Origin: Pseudomonas syringae
GTDB taxonomy: Bacteria; Pseudomonadota; Gammaproteobacteria; Pseudomonadales; Pseudomonadaceae
Direction of reading: 5' to 3'
Assembly: GCF_023278085.1 (NCBI RefSeq)
Contig: NZ_CP066265.1
Coordinates: 5,297,501-5,361,500 of the forward strand
Length of the DNA: 64,000 nucleotides
The notes under the pieces: model-generated
Told to the model about the DNA's origin: nothing
What the model saw: the letters and a program-made list of their open reading frames with translations, nothing else
Databases searched by the model: none
Position numbers and translations under genes: made by a program
Part shown: one piece after another, positions 37,819 to 48,357 of the stretch
Layout of the letters: each line of letters opens with the position of its first letter
How positions within the stretch are numbered: position 1 is the first letter of the stretch

Positions 37819-38064
37819 TTATTTCTTTTTGATCATGCCGTAGATGACCAGCAGGATAACTGCACCTACCAGCGCGCCGAGGAAACCGGCACCTTCGCCT
37901 GCCTGATAGATACCCAGAGCCTGACCGCCATAAGTGGCTGCAAGCGAACCGGCGATACCCAGCACGATGGTCATGATCCAGCCCATGCTGTCGTCGCCCG
38001 GCTTCAGGAAGCGAGCCAGCAGACCAACGATCAGGCCGATAAAGATGGTTCCAATGATACCCAT
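37819..38064 (-). CDS. GlsB/YeaQ/YmgE-family small membrane protein
   Basis: 81-aa protein of almost only hydrophobic segments: MGIIGTIFIGLIVGLLARFL, then WIMTIVLGIAGSLAATYGG and FLGALVGAVILLVIYGMIKKK. The conserved KPGDDSMGW loop lies between helices 1 and 2. This family (transglycosylase-associated protein) is induced under envelope or general stress; no enzymatic activity is established. The ATG at 38064 follows GAGGG with 7-nt spacing. An upstream in-frame start would add 13 polar residues and is rejected. Confidence 0.92.
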   Translation of the reverse strand: MGIIGTIFIGLIVGLLARFLKPGDDSMGWIMTIVLGIAGSLAATYGGQALGIYQAGEGAGFLGALVGAVILLVIYGMIKKK

Positions 38065-38239
38065 GCCATTTCCCTCTGTATTAAGTGAACATGCCTGAGC
38101 CAATAGCAGCCCCGACTTACTGCTATCTGAGAACAGTAGCAGGGAATGGTTCCGGCGAAGTGGCGAGTTTGAAGCGAGGTGGAGAATTCTTCATGAATGA
38201 CGGGGCTGGACCGATCCGGAGCTGAGGGCCAGGCGTCTC

Positions 38240-38450
38240 GAACGGCGCTTCAACGCAGAAGCATTCGTTCCGCACGCTCTGCGCTCGTGGTTATACACAA
38301 GTCCAACTGACTATCGTGCCAATGCTCCGCGTTGGCATGCCTTGGGTGACGCGCCATGGCTGCAATGTGACGCAGAGCGTCACGAAATGCATTACCACGC
38401 GGAGCGTGGGAACGAGAAAAGGACGCGGAGCATCGGCACGATAGCCGCGG
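38240..38450. repeat. REP-like repeat cluster between glsB and purK
   Basis: About 210 bp of imperfect inverted and direct elements: CCAATGCTCCGCGTTGGCATG, TGACGCAGAGCGTCACGAA and CCACGCGGAGCGTGGGAACG. The segment GACTATCGTGCCAATGCTCC recurs at 62.2 kb. The rest of the 38065-38456 gap holds no gene. Confidence 0.8.
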
Positions 38451-38456
38451 GCCTGA

Positions 38457-39539
38457 TCAGCCCTTGATCAGCGCCTCTACCAACTTTACCTGGCGATCCA
38501 GTGTGGCGCGGTCGGCGCTGCGAACGGTTGCGTGGCCCACTTTACGGCCGGCCTTGAATGCCTTGCCGTAGTGGTGCAGGTGGCAATCCTCGACAGCGGT
38601 GACCTTGTCCACTGCCGGCACCTCACCAATGAAGTTGAGCATGGCGCTTTCGCCGACCTTGGCCGTCGAGCCCAGAGGCAGGCCTGCCACGGCGCGCAGG
38701 TGATTTTCGAACTGGCTGCACTCGGCGCCTTCCGTGGTCCAGTGACCGGAGTTGTGCACACGTGGCGCGATCTCGTTGGCTTTCAGGCCACCGTCGACCT
38801 CAAAGAACTCGAACGCCAGCACACCTACGTAATCCAGCTGCTTGAGGACGCGACCGGCATAGTCTTCAGCCAGCGCCTGCAACGGGTGATCGGTGCTGGC
38901 AATGGACAACCGCAGAATGCCGCTGTCATGCGTGTTGTGGACCAGCGGGTAAAAGCGGGTTTCACCATCACGCGCACGCACAGCGATCAGCGAGACTTCC
39001 CCGCTGAACGGTACAAAGCCTTCCAGCAGGCAAGGCACACTGCCCAGCTCTGCAAACGTACCGATCACATCGGCCGCCGAACGCAGAACCTTCTGGCCCT
39101 TGCCGTCATAACCCAGCGTGCGGGTTTTCAGGACGGCGGGCAGACCGATGCTGGCCACAGCGGCATCCAGGTCGGCTTGCGACTGGATGTCGGCGAACGC
39201 CGGAGTCGGAATGCCCAGGTCCTTGAACATGCTCTTTTCGAACCAGCGATCACGTGCGATGCGCAATGCTTCGGCACTCGGGTAAACAGGCACGAACTGC
39301 GACAGGAACGCCACGGTTTCAGCCGGCACGCTTTCGAACTCGAACGTCACCAGATCGACTTCATCCGCCAGTTGGCGCAAATGATCGAGATCACCGTAAT
39401 CGGCACGCAGATGCTCACCCAACGCGGCCGCACAGGCATCCGGCGCAGGATCGAGAAAGGCGAAGTTCATGCCCAGTGGCGTACCTGCCAATGCCAACAT
39501 GCGGCCGAGCTGGCCGCCACCGATTACACCGATCTTCAT
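38457..39539 (-). CDS. purK: 5-(carboxyamino)imidazole ribonucleotide synthase
   Basis: ATP-grasp ligase of purine synthesis making N5-CAIR from AIR, bicarbonate and ATP. 360 aa. The N-terminal motif IGVIGGGQLGRMLALAG, central ATP-grasp strands (VLKTRTLGYDGKGQ; ECxxxFxxE equivalent LLEGFVPFSGEVSLI) and the late NEIAPRVHNSGHWT motif are all present. It begins 9 nt after the purE stop, so purE-purK form an operon. Length and motifs match the family. Confidence 0.97.
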   Translation of the reverse strand: MKIGVIGGGQLGRMLALAGTPLGMNFAFLDPAPDACAAALGEHLRADYGDLDHLRQLADEVDLVTFEFESVPAETVAFLSQFVPVYPSAEALRIARDRWFEKSMFKDLGIPTPAFADIQSQADLDAAVASIGLPAVLKTRTLGYDGKGQKVLRSAADVIGTFAELGSVPCLLEGFVPFSGEVSLIAVRARDGETRFYPLVHNTHDSGILRLSIASTDHPLQALAEDYAGRVLKQLDYVGVLAFEFFEVDGGLKANEIAPRVHNSGHWTTEGAECSQFENHLRAVAGLPLGSTAKVGESAMLNFIGEVPAVDKVTAVEDCHLHHYGKAFKAGRKVGHATVRSADRATLDRQVKLVEALIKG

Positions 39540-39548
39540 GGAAAAACC

Positions 39549-40040
39549 TCAGGCGTGGCGTGGGTCTGGATTGTCCAGGACGCTGTCTGTCTGCTCAGTG
39601 CGGAATTTCTTCAGCGCTGCGTGGAATTGCGGGTGCTTGGCGCCGAGGATGCTTGCTGAAAGCAGCGCTGCGTTGATCGCGCCCGCTTTGCCGATAGCCA
39701 GGGTCGCCACCGGAATACCGGCCGGCATCTGCACGATCGACAACAGCGAGTCGACGCCCGACAGCATCGAAGACTGCACCGGTACGCCCAACACCGGCAG
39801 GTGAGTCTTGGCGGCGCACATGCCCGGCAAGTGAGCAGCACCACCGGCACCGGCGATGATCACTTCAATGCCTCGGCCTTCTGCTTCGTCGGCGTACTGG
39901 AACAGCAGGTCCGGCGTGCGGTGGGCTGACACCACTTTGACTTCAAAAGGGATGCCGAGCTTTTCCAGCATATCGGCGGTGTGGCTAAGGGTGGACCAAT
40001 CGGACTTGGAGCCCATGATCACGCCAACCAGTGCGCTCAT
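39549..40040 (-). CDS. purE: N5-carboxyaminoimidazole ribonucleotide mutase
   Basis: Class I PurE, 163 aa, converting N5-CAIR to CAIR in purine synthesis. It shows the family motifs [13 protein letters not shown] (nucleotide loop), [12 protein letters not shown] (catalytic His) and [12 protein letters not shown]. The start at 40040 follows AGGCACGACG and opens with [11 protein letters not shown]; longer in-frame starts would precede the hairpin at 40081-40118 and are unlikely. First gene of purEK. Confidence 0.97.
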   Translation of the reverse strand: MSALVGVIMGSKSDWSTLSHTADMLEKLGIPFEVKVVSAHRTPDLLFQYADEAEGRGIEVIIAGAGGAAHLPGMCAAKTHLPVLGVPVQSSMLSGVDSLLSIVQMPAGIPVATLAIGKAGAINAALLSASILGAKHPQFHAALKKFRTEQTDSVLDNPDPRHA

Positions 40041-40080
40041 CGTCGTGCCTCTCATCGGGCGCCCGCAGGCGCGTCTTAAA

Positions 40081-40118
40081 ACAACAAGCCACGCGGGAGG
40101 ACCGGCGTGGCTTGTTGT
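40081..40118 (-). promoter_or_regulatory. Attenuator-like hairpin in the purE leader
   Basis: Read on the minus strand, a 14-bp stem ACAACAAGCCACGC / GCGTGGCTTGTTGT (loop about 9 nt) is followed by TTTTAAG and lies 41 nt before the purE start. A TATACT -10-like hexamer is found upstream at 40156-40161, with two more GC hairpins between. As an intrinsic terminator placed before the gene it fits transcription attenuation; the sensing partner is unknown. Confidence 0.6.
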
Positions 40119-40442
40119 ACGAATAATGACCGGCTTAGCCGGCCAAAGGCCGCGCAGTATACCGCAAAGTTGCATGTTTAAAGCACCTGCGATCACCTTC
40201 TGTCAGCGGCGCGACACGATCCCTGCGCCAGCAATGCAGGTGACGGCGAGAGCCCATCAGAGCTCGCGGAGACAGCGACCGGATTCCTCCCACTCAACCG
40301 ATACGCCCTACACCACAAAGGCACTGAACCTGCTACTTGAAGCGCAAAGTGCGTCTGTTAGCGCTGATCGGTATCTGCTTGACTGGTGCTGCGACCGTGA
40401 AGTCGCCACCCGAACATAACGCTCAAGGATGAGAACGTACCT

Positions 40443-41075
40443 ATGAAAAACGCACTAGCGAAAAACACATTGAAAACATGGCTGTCTCTGGCGGTCTTTT
40501 TTTACCTTCCATTTGCAACGGCAAGCGGACCCAATCTGGGATTGTTTCTGGTCATGCATGACCAGCTTACCCAGCAGGAACGCAACGATCTGAACGAGAG
40601 TTACTTGAGCCCGCTGGTCAAGCAGTTGACTGAGATCACCGGACGCAGACTCACCGTGACCCTGATCACCAACGAACCCGGCACGACCGATTTCGACTAT
40701 CGAGGGCTGGAAAAGACCGAGCTGTTAACCAGCCTGTCTCTCATCAGCGAAAAATATGCAGACGCGAAAAACCTGCCGCTCCCGTCGAAACGGCATAAGT
40801 ACGTGTTCCTGACATCCAATAAAATCAGCCTGATGAGACACGGGGTTACGGCAACGAACTACAACGTCGCCATTGCGTCGCTGAAGAGATACCACACGCT
40901 AGCACACGAAGTCGGCCACTTGTTTGGCGCCACGCATGAAGCGGCAACCGGTTTCCCATGTCAGACGACGATGTGGGGAGACTTCACGACCGCGATCATC
41001 CCTTGCTATTACTTCAGCGAAGCCAACAAGGCGCTGATACGTAACTACGTTGACGGCACACCTGCCGTCAATTGA
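40443..41075 (+). CDS. Secreted metzincin-like protease, copy 1
   Basis: 210-aa protein with an N-terminal signal peptide (residues 1-28, cut after ATA). The zinc signature HEVGHLFGATHE matches HExxHxxGxxH with H155, E156, H159, G162 and H165; M177 (CQTTMW) could be the Met-turn. Two Cys (about C173 and C188) may form a disulphide. The rest shares strand pattern with the next gene. AAGGATGAGAACGTACCT precedes the ATG. Metzincin type is clear; the target and family are not known to me. Lower GC and more Lys/Asn than its neighbours hint at transfer. It follows an approximately 400-bp gap (40041-40442) after purE. Confidence 0.82.
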   Translation: MKNALAKNTLKTWLSLAVFFYLPFATASGPNLGLFLVMHDQLTQQERNDLNESYLSPLVKQLTEITGRRLTVTLITNEPGTTDFDYRGLEKTELLTSLSLISEKYADAKNLPLPSKRHKYVFLTSNKISLMRHGVTATNYNVAIASLKRYHTLAHEVGHLFGATHEAATGFPCQTTMWGDFTTAIIPCYYFSEANKALIRNYVDGTPAVN

Positions 41076-41226
41076 GAAAGCGGCTCGCTGCACGCCCGTT
41101 CGGCGCGCACACCCGGTTGCGATACCCCGCAATTCCAAGCCTTCCGGCGCCGCGATTGCTATCAATTAGAGGCATGACCTGTGTCGGGCCATAAACCCTA
41201 TTCACTACTCACGGACGAGTAAAAAC

Positions 41227-41859
41227 ATGTTCAAGACAATCGCAAGATCACTGCTGTTAATCGCTACCTTCACGCTGTGTCAGGCCGCCCTGGCGGATGG
41301 CACCTCGAAGCGCCCGCTGTTTTTCTTTCTGTTCATTCATGACGATGTAAAGGAAACCGGCGACGCACGCCTTGCCGAAGAGTACTTTTCCTGGCTCATA
41401 AAGGACCTGGAAAGCTTCACGGATCGGCGCGTCCATCTGCAGTTCGTACGCAACATTCCTGGTGTGACCAATGCTCAGTACAAAGGCGAAAATCTGGACC
41501 AGACCTACATCACCTGGAAGAACAAGCTCGATCAGTATTTGAATGAAAAGAACCTGCCGCTTAACGGCACGACCAAGTACCTGCTGGTCACCCAGGACAA
41601 GATGAATTCGAGCACACTCGGCTTTGCCACGCTCGGTGGATATACTGGCATCGCATCGCTGGAAACGTTTACAGCACCTGCACATGAGCTGGGTCATATG
41701 CTCGGGGGCACTCACGAACTGGCAGAGGTCATCTACCAAAAGGCCTGGTGGTGCGAAACCAATCTGGTCGACACACGCAAATCCATACGAGCCAACTGTT
41801 ACTTCTTCAGCGATAAAAACAAGCAGAAAATCGCCGCAAACCTGAGCGAGTTCCCCTGA
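41227..41859 (+). CDS. Secreted metzincin-like protease, copy 2
   Basis: 210-aa paralogue, likewise with a signal peptide (MFKTIARSLLLIATFTLCQA, cut near ALA). The zinc motif HELGHMLGGTHE has H153, E154, H157, G160 and H163. No Met follows the motif, so the Met-turn seen in typical metzincins appears absent or replaced. Two Cys (CETN and NCYFF) correspond to those of copy 1. Overall similarity to copy 1 is moderate and spread over the whole length, indicating an old duplication. Both genes lie between purE and the aspA region, an accessory position compared with the remembered PAO1 order. Confidence 0.82.
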   Translation: MFKTIARSLLLIATFTLCQAALADGTSKRPLFFFLFIHDDVKETGDARLAEEYFSWLIKDLESFTDRRVHLQFVRNIPGVTNAQYKGENLDQTYITWKNKLDQYLNEKNLPLNGTTKYLLVTQDKMNSSTLGFATLGGYTGIASLETFTAPAHELGHMLGGTHELAEVIYQKAWWCETNLVDTRKSIRANCYFFSDKNKQKIAANLSEFP

Positions 41860-41894
41860 GTGAAGCGCGGGCCACTCGCGACGGGCGGCCCGCT

Positions 41895-42806
41895 TTAAGA
41901 TGACTCCGGTGGCGCAGCACTCTCAAGCTTGCGCCACAGCAGACGCACATTGGCCTTGCGCACCAGTGCGCAGCGGTACAGGCGAATCTCCAGCGGAACG
42001 TGCCATTGCGGCCCGCCACACACCACCAGTTCTCCGCGCGCCAGTTCGGCGCGCACACTCAGATGCGGCACCCAGGCGATACCCAATCCTTCGAGCGCCA
42101 TGCTTTTCAGGCTGTCGGCCATCGCTGTTTCATAAACCGTGGTGAAGCGCAGATTGCGCTGACGCAGCAGTAAATTCACCGAACGCCCGAGAAAGGCGCC
42201 TGCGCTGTAGGCAAGCAACGGCACACTGGCCTCGCCTTCCATATCGAACAACGGCTGACCGTCGGCACCGGCAGCGCAGACCGGCAACATTTCGGTGTGC
42301 CCCAGGTGCAGCGAAGGAAAAATCTCGGCATCCATCTGCAACGCAGCATCAGGATCGTAGAACGCCAGCATCAGATCGCAACCGCCCTCGCGCAGCGCAT
42401 GCACCGCGTCGCCGACGTTGGTGGCGACCAGACGGGTCGCGATATTCAGCCCCTCGTTGCGCAACTGGGCAATCCAGCGCGGAAAGAAACCGAGCGCCAG
42501 CGAATGCGCCGCAGCCACCTGCATGACTTCGCCCTGACCGCCTTCCAGATGATGCAGATGGCGCACCACCTCACCCAGTTGCTCAACCACCGTGCGCGCA
42601 GTGACCAGAAACAACTGCCCGGCCGCCGTCAGTTCAATCGGCGTGCGCGAGCGATTGACCAGGGTCAGCCCCAACGCCGCTTCCAGGCTGCGGATGCGCC
42701 GACTGAACGCCGGTTGAGTCACGAAACGGCGCTCGGCCGCCTGGGAAAAGCTGCGAGTGGCAGCCAGGGCGCTGAAATCCTCCAGCCATTTGCTTTCCAG
42801 ATTCAT
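41895..42806 (-). CDS. LysR-family transcriptional regulator
   Basis: 303-aa LysR protein: winged HTH at about 18-38 (FSQAAERRFVTQPAFSRRIR) and a C-terminal effector-binding domain. AGGACCTGATG provides its start context. It is divergent from aspA (start 43102) across about 295 bp and so probably regulates it or senses an Asp/Asn-related metabolite; this is inference from position. No unusual feature was seen. Confidence 0.85.
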   Translation of the reverse strand: MNLESKWLEDFSALAATRSFSQAAERRFVTQPAFSRRIRSLEAALGLTLVNRSRTPIELTAAGQLFLVTARTVVEQLGEVVRHLHHLEGGQGEVMQVAAAHSLALGFFPRWIAQLRNEGLNIATRLVATNVGDAVHALREGGCDLMLAFYDPDAALQMDAEIFPSLHLGHTEMLPVCAAGADGQPLFDMEGEASVPLLAYSAGAFLGRSVNLLLRQRNLRFTTVYETAMADSLKSMALEGLGIAWVPHLSVRAELARGELVVCGGPQWHVPLEIRLYRCALVRKANVRLLWRKLESAAPPESS

Positions 42807-43101
42807 CAGGTCCTCCCGGACAAAGGATGGCAGCCTCGCAAGGCATCGGTTTCAAACGGTCCCGTTGGGACGACCGGCAACGCTATGCAGATACATGATC
42901 CGACCCCGCTCACCGGCAGACAAGCGCAGACCGGGTGCGACAACCTGCTCTCTTTACGAACCGATCCCGATCCGGGTCACACCCGCATTATGCCGTTATT
43001 GCATAGGCCAGCGTTTAACAGCATTGGTCAATTTTATCCGGCAAGACCACTATTCGTGGCGTTCCGGCATTGTCCGTGCCTCTTTTGAGACCTTTTTTAT
43101 C

Positions 43102-44526
<1,425 letters not shown>

Positions 44527-44589
44527 CCGGGAATGACCTGCGCAACACGCTCACCAGATTGAGGGCCTAGACACCCCTCAATTTTTTGA

Positions 44590-44623
44590 GGGTCTGGGAG
44601 TGATTCTCCAGACCCTTTTTTTT
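44590..44623 (+). terminator. Terminator after aspA
   Basis: 8-bp stem GGGTCTGG / CCAGACCC with a 10-nt loop and eight T residues. A second palindrome CCCTCAATTTTTTGAGGG lies just before it and shares its first stem bases. Confidence 0.93.
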
Positions 44624-44808
44624 GCCCGCTGCAAAGGGCTCAGATGCTTGACCCAGAGCCTGCGGCAGCCCACTTCCGAGGAGCCATCCAAGGGAGTATT
44701 CATTCATTGTCGCGAATGAAGAATCAGCCGTACAAGAAAGCGACTACAGACGTAAAAACTTTGCACCGGTATAGTGCGCCCCCTCAAAAGTAGCGAGGAA
44801 TAACAAAA

Positions 44809-46260
44809 ATGCTGGAAATGATTAACGACTTTCTCTCCGGTAAGGTACTGATCGTACTTATCGTTGGCCTGGGCAGTTACTTCACGATCCGCTCGCGTTT
44901 CGTTCAGTTTCGACACTTTTTCCACATGTTCTCGGTTTTTCGCGACAGTCTGCGCAGCAGCGCCGGTCAGCTGAGTTCATTCCAGGCCCTGATGCTCAGC
45001 CTTGCGGGCCGCGTCGGTGCAGGCAACATCGCAGGCGTCGGCATTGCCGTGACGCTCGGCGGTCCGGGTGCCGTGTTCTGGATGTGGGTCACTGCACTGG
45101 TCGGCATGTCCAGCAGCTTCATCGAGTGCTCGCTTGCGCAGCTCTACAAACGCAAGGACTCCGAAGGCCAGTTCCGCGGCGGTCCGGCGTATTACATCCA
45201 GCACGGTCTGGGTAAACGCTGGCTGGGTATGGTCATGGCCGTCCTGCTGCTGGTGACGTTCGGCTTCGCCTTCAACGGCCTGCAGTCCCACGCCGTGACC
45301 GACTCGCTGAAAAGCGCATTCAACATCGACACCAAGACCACCGGCATCTGCCTGGTGGTGTTGCTGGGTCTGGCTTTTGTCGGCGGCATCAAGCGCATCG
45401 CGGCGATTTCCGACCTGCTGGTGCCGGTCAAGACCCTGATCTACATCGCGGTCACCATTTACGTCATCGTGCTGCAGATCGACCACGTGCCGGGCATGCT
45501 GATGACCATCGTGCGCAGCGCCTTCGGCCTTGATCCGGTGTTTGGCGGCCTGATCGGCAGTGCCATCGTGATGGGCGTCAAGCGTGGCGTCTTCGCCAAC
45601 GAAGCCGGTCTGGGCAGCGCGCCCAACGTGGCTGCCGTGGCCCATGTGGAACACCCGGTCGCGCAAGGCGTGGTTCAGGCGTTCAGCGTGTTCCTCGATA
45701 CCTTCGTCATCTGCACTTGCACCGCCTTGCTGATCCTGCTGTCCGGTATCTACGACATCGGTTACGACGGCAACGGTATCGTGCTGGCGCAGAACTCGCT
45801 GGCGGCTGTGGTCGGTGACTGGGGCCGGGTCTTCATCAGCGTCGCCTTGGCACTGTTCGTCTTCACCTCGATTCTCTACAACTACTACCTGGGCGAAAAC
45901 AGCCTGCGGTTCCTGTTTGGCGAGAAGATCAAGACCATCATCATCTACCGTATCGCGGTGCTGGTGCTGATCATGTGGGGTGCTGTCGTCGACCTGAAAG
46001 ATGTATTGGCGTTCGCCGACATCACCATGACCATGCTGGCGTTCGTCAACCTGATCGCCCTGGCGATGCTGTTCAAAGTCGTCAAGCGCATTCTGAACGA
46101 CTACGATGCGCAGCGTAGGGCAGGTATCAAGACGCCCGTGTTCGACTCCAGCCAGTTCCCTGATCTGGACCTGGACCGCAACGCCTGGCCTGCCAATCCG
46201 GAGCGCCAGTCGACACAGGATGCCGAGATGGCAGCCAAGACTGCGCCAGAAGCACGATAA
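44809..46260 (+). CDS. AGCS-family amino-acid:cation symporter
   Basis: 483-aa alanine/glycine:cation symporter with about eleven hydrophobic helices. Family signatures are AGRVGAGNIAGVGIAVTLGGPGAVFWMW (helix 2-3) and KRGVFANEAGLGSAPNVAA. The Na+- or H+-coupled import of small neutral amino acids is expected; D-Ala, L-Ala, Gly or possibly Asn could be the substrate given the aspA and asparaginase neighbours. AGCGAGGAAT precedes the ATG. The asparaginase gene follows 24 nt downstream and is probably co-transcribed. Confidence 0.93.
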   Translation: MLEMINDFLSGKVLIVLIVGLGSYFTIRSRFVQFRHFFHMFSVFRDSLRSSAGQLSSFQALMLSLAGRVGAGNIAGVGIAVTLGGPGAVFWMWVTALVGMSSSFIECSLAQLYKRKDSEGQFRGGPAYYIQHGLGKRWLGMVMAVLLLVTFGFAFNGLQSHAVTDSLKSAFNIDTKTTGICLVVLLGLAFVGGIKRIAAISDLLVPVKTLIYIAVTIYVIVLQIDHVPGMLMTIVRSAFGLDPVFGGLIGSAIVMGVKRGVFANEAGLGSAPNVAAVAHVEHPVAQGVVQAFSVFLDTFVICTCTALLILLSGIYDIGYDGNGIVLAQNSLAAVVGDWGRVFISVALALFVFTSILYNYYLGENSLRFLFGEKIKTIIIYRIAVLVLIMWGAVVDLKDVLAFADITMTMLAFVNLIALAMLFKVVKRILNDYDAQRRAGIKTPVFDSSQFPDLDLDRNAWPANPERQSTQDAEMAAKTAPEAR

Positions 46261-46284
46261 CCAACGCAACGCCGGAGAAGAGCC

Positions 46285-47289
46285 ATGACTCAGGACTCAC
46301 ATCAAACCGCTCGACGAGTGATGGTTCTTTACACCGGCGGCACCATCGGCATGCAAGCCAGTGCCAACGGCCTGGCGCCTGCCTCGGGTTTCGAGGCGCG
46401 CATGGCCGGGCAACTGGCCGGGCATCCGGAACTGGTAGTGCCCGAGTGGCGCTTTCGCGAGATGTCGCCATTGATCGACAGCGCCAACATGACGCCTGCC
46501 TACTGGCTGCGCCTGCGTGACGCCGTGATCGAAGCGGTGGATGTCGATGGCTGCGACGCGGTGCTGGTGCTGCATGGCACCGACACCCTCGCCTATAGCG
46601 CTGCCGCCATGTGTTTCCAGTTGCTGGGGTTCAGCGCTCCGGTGGTGTTCACCGGTTCGATGTTGCCCGCTGGCGTGCAAGACAGTGATGCCTGGGAAAA
46701 CGTCAACGGGGCGCTGCTCGCGCTGGGCTCCGGTCTGGCGTCAGGGGTTCAGCTGTATTTCCACGGCCAACTGATGACGCCCGTGCGCTGCGCGAAAATC
46801 CGCAGCTTCGGACGCCAACCATTTGCGCCACTGCAACGTTCGCGTGGGGGGCATGCGGCCGTGTCGCTGCCCGATGCGCTGAATTACCGTCAGCCTAAAA
46901 GCCTGGCAGAGGTCGCTGTATTGCCATTGTTTCCAGGTATCGGGGCGGCTCAGCTCGATGGTCTGATCGACAGCGGTATTCAGGGGCTGGTGCTGGAGTG
47001 CTTCGGCAGCGGCACCGGCCCGAGTGACGACCCGCAATTTATCGCCAGCCTGGAAAACGCCAGAGCGCGCGGTATTTGTGTGGTCGCGATCACTCAATGC
47101 CATGAAGGTGGCGTCGAGCTGGATGTCTACGAAGCGGGAAGCCGTCTGCGCAGTGCAGGCGTGCTGTCCGGTGGTGGCATGACCCGCGAAGCAGCGCTCG
47201 GTAAATTGCATGCGCTGCTGGGTGCCGGTCTGACGACTGAAGAAGTCCGGCGGCTGGTCGAGCTGGACCTGTGTGGCGAGTTGCGTTAA
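46285..47289 (+). CDS. Asparaginase, type I-like
   Basis: 334-aa amidohydrolase splitting L-asparagine to aspartate and ammonia. The first catalytic Thr lies in VLYTGGTIGMQ and the second site in VLHGTDTLAYSAAAM, with the Lys-containing region later. There is no signal peptide, consistent with a cytoplasmic enzyme. GGAGAAG precedes the ATG. It follows the AGCS transporter by 24 nt, and aspA lies just upstream, so import, deamidation and deamination may be linked (inference). A glutaminase-asparaginase activity cannot be excluded. Confidence 0.9.
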   Translation: MTQDSHQTARRVMVLYTGGTIGMQASANGLAPASGFEARMAGQLAGHPELVVPEWRFREMSPLIDSANMTPAYWLRLRDAVIEAVDVDGCDAVLVLHGTDTLAYSAAAMCFQLLGFSAPVVFTGSMLPAGVQDSDAWENVNGALLALGSGLASGVQLYFHGQLMTPVRCAKIRSFGRQPFAPLQRSRGGHAAVSLPDALNYRQPKSLAEVAVLPLFPGIGAAQLDGLIDSGIQGLVLECFGSGTGPSDDPQFIASLENARARGICVVAITQCHEGGVELDVYEAGSRLRSAGVLSGGGMTREAALGKLHALLGAGLTTEEVRRLVELDLCGELR

Positions 47290-47349
47290 GCCGCGGTATT
47301 TCTCTGCTTTATCCGAGGCGTCCCGCACACGCGCAACGCCTCACCCTCC

Positions 47350-48237
47350 TTACGAAGCCTTGCTTTCTTCCTGTGCGCCCCTGAGCATCGAATCCAGATT
47401 GCGCTCGATGTTTTGGCACAACGCATTCATCTGAATCACATGCTCACTGGCACGAAACGGGCTTTGCAGGTCGGTGCCGATCTTTTCGATAGCCAACAGC
47501 ATGAAGCCCACCACCGTCGAGGCCAGTGGCGTGAACCAGCCAAGCGTTTCCACCAGACCGATCGGCACGATCAGACAGAACAGCGTGATGAACAACCTCG
47601 GGAAGGCTACATACGGATAAGGCAAAGGCGTGTTGGCGATCCGTTCCATGCCGCCCTGGCAATTGGAGATGTCCACCATGGTCGACTCCAGACGCGCAAG
47701 CCGGATGCTGTCCAGACGTCCCGCCTGGTATTCCTTGGCCAACAGCGCAGCCGACGTATTGAGCAGGTCGTTAGGAAAATTGTTGGTATCGTGGCGGCGC
47801 TCAAATTCCTCACGAGGAATCAGCCTCTGAATATCGTCGCCGCATTCATCACCCTTCAAATGCGCAGACAGACATTTCACGTAGGCCACGTGACGACGCA
47901 ACAAAGTCGCCTTGACCGGGTTGATACCGTCATCATCCTCGACCAGTGTCAGGACCTGACGAGCAAAGCTGCGCGAACTGTTGACCATCGCGCCCCACAG
48001 CGTCCGCGCTTCCCACCAGCGGTTGTAGGCGCTGGAATTACGAAAGCTGGTCAGCACCACCAACGCAGAACCGAGCAGGGTCAGGGGTAATGATGGCAGG
48101 TTGATCTTGCGATCAAGAAACAGCATGAAATCGACGGTGACGATCACGTCCCAGATCAGCAGCCAGAAGAGCGACCAACCCACGTAACCAATCGTCTTGC
48201 CGAGAAAGCGGAATTTAGAAATGATCGTTTGCTGCAA
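47350..48237 (-). CDS. Bestrophin-like membrane protein
   Basis: Bestrophin/UPF0187 channel-like protein, 295 aa from a TTG at 48237 (product begins LQQTIISKF; GGGGTAG upstream). A longer in-frame start at 48324 is possible but adds 29 Cys/Arg-rich residues unlike the family. Four hydrophobic segments are visible, with the family-typical LTSFRNSSAYNRWWEARTLWG region after the second helix and PLPYPYVAFPRLFITLFCL later. Bacterial homologues are anion or cation channels. It converges with the asparaginase gene. Confidence 0.85.
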   Translation of the reverse strand: MQQTIISKFRFLGKTIGYVGWSLFWLLIWDVIVTVDFMLFLDRKINLPSLPLTLLGSALVVLTSFRNSSAYNRWWEARTLWGAMVNSSRSFARQVLTLVEDDDGINPVKATLLRRHVAYVKCLSAHLKGDECGDDIQRLIPREEFERRHDTNNFPNDLLNTSAALLAKEYQAGRLDSIRLARLESTMVDISNCQGGMERIANTPLPYPYVAFPRLFITLFCLIVPIGLVETLGWFTPLASTVVGFMLLAIEKIGTDLQSPFRASEHVIQMNALCQNIERNLDSMLRGAQEESKAS

Positions 48238-48357
48238 AGGACTACCCCATCGAGAAATAAGCGAGCGCGCATTCGGACCGCTACTGCATGGGCTTTGAAT
48301 GCCAATCCAGCAGATGGTTCGCAAACGGCCCGCTTTATCTCGGGGTTTTCAACGTAT

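Noticed and set aside
40268..40296. HrpL-box-like sequence (GGAGAC, 16 nt, CCACTCA) upstream of the first metzincin gene
   Set aside because: The second half fits CCACNNA, but the first half differs from GGAACC at two of six positions and lies 147 bp from the start codon. I do not regard it as a type III promoter without expression data.
42757..43101. N-terminal extension of aspA (open frame from 42757)
   Set aside because: The extra 115 residues overlap the opposite LysR gene start and do not resemble aspartase; the ATG at 43102 begins the family sequence.
44977..46269. 430-codon open frame antisense to the AGCS transporter
   Set aside because: Composition dominated by His, Asp and Gln as expected for a reverse frame; the transporter is clear.
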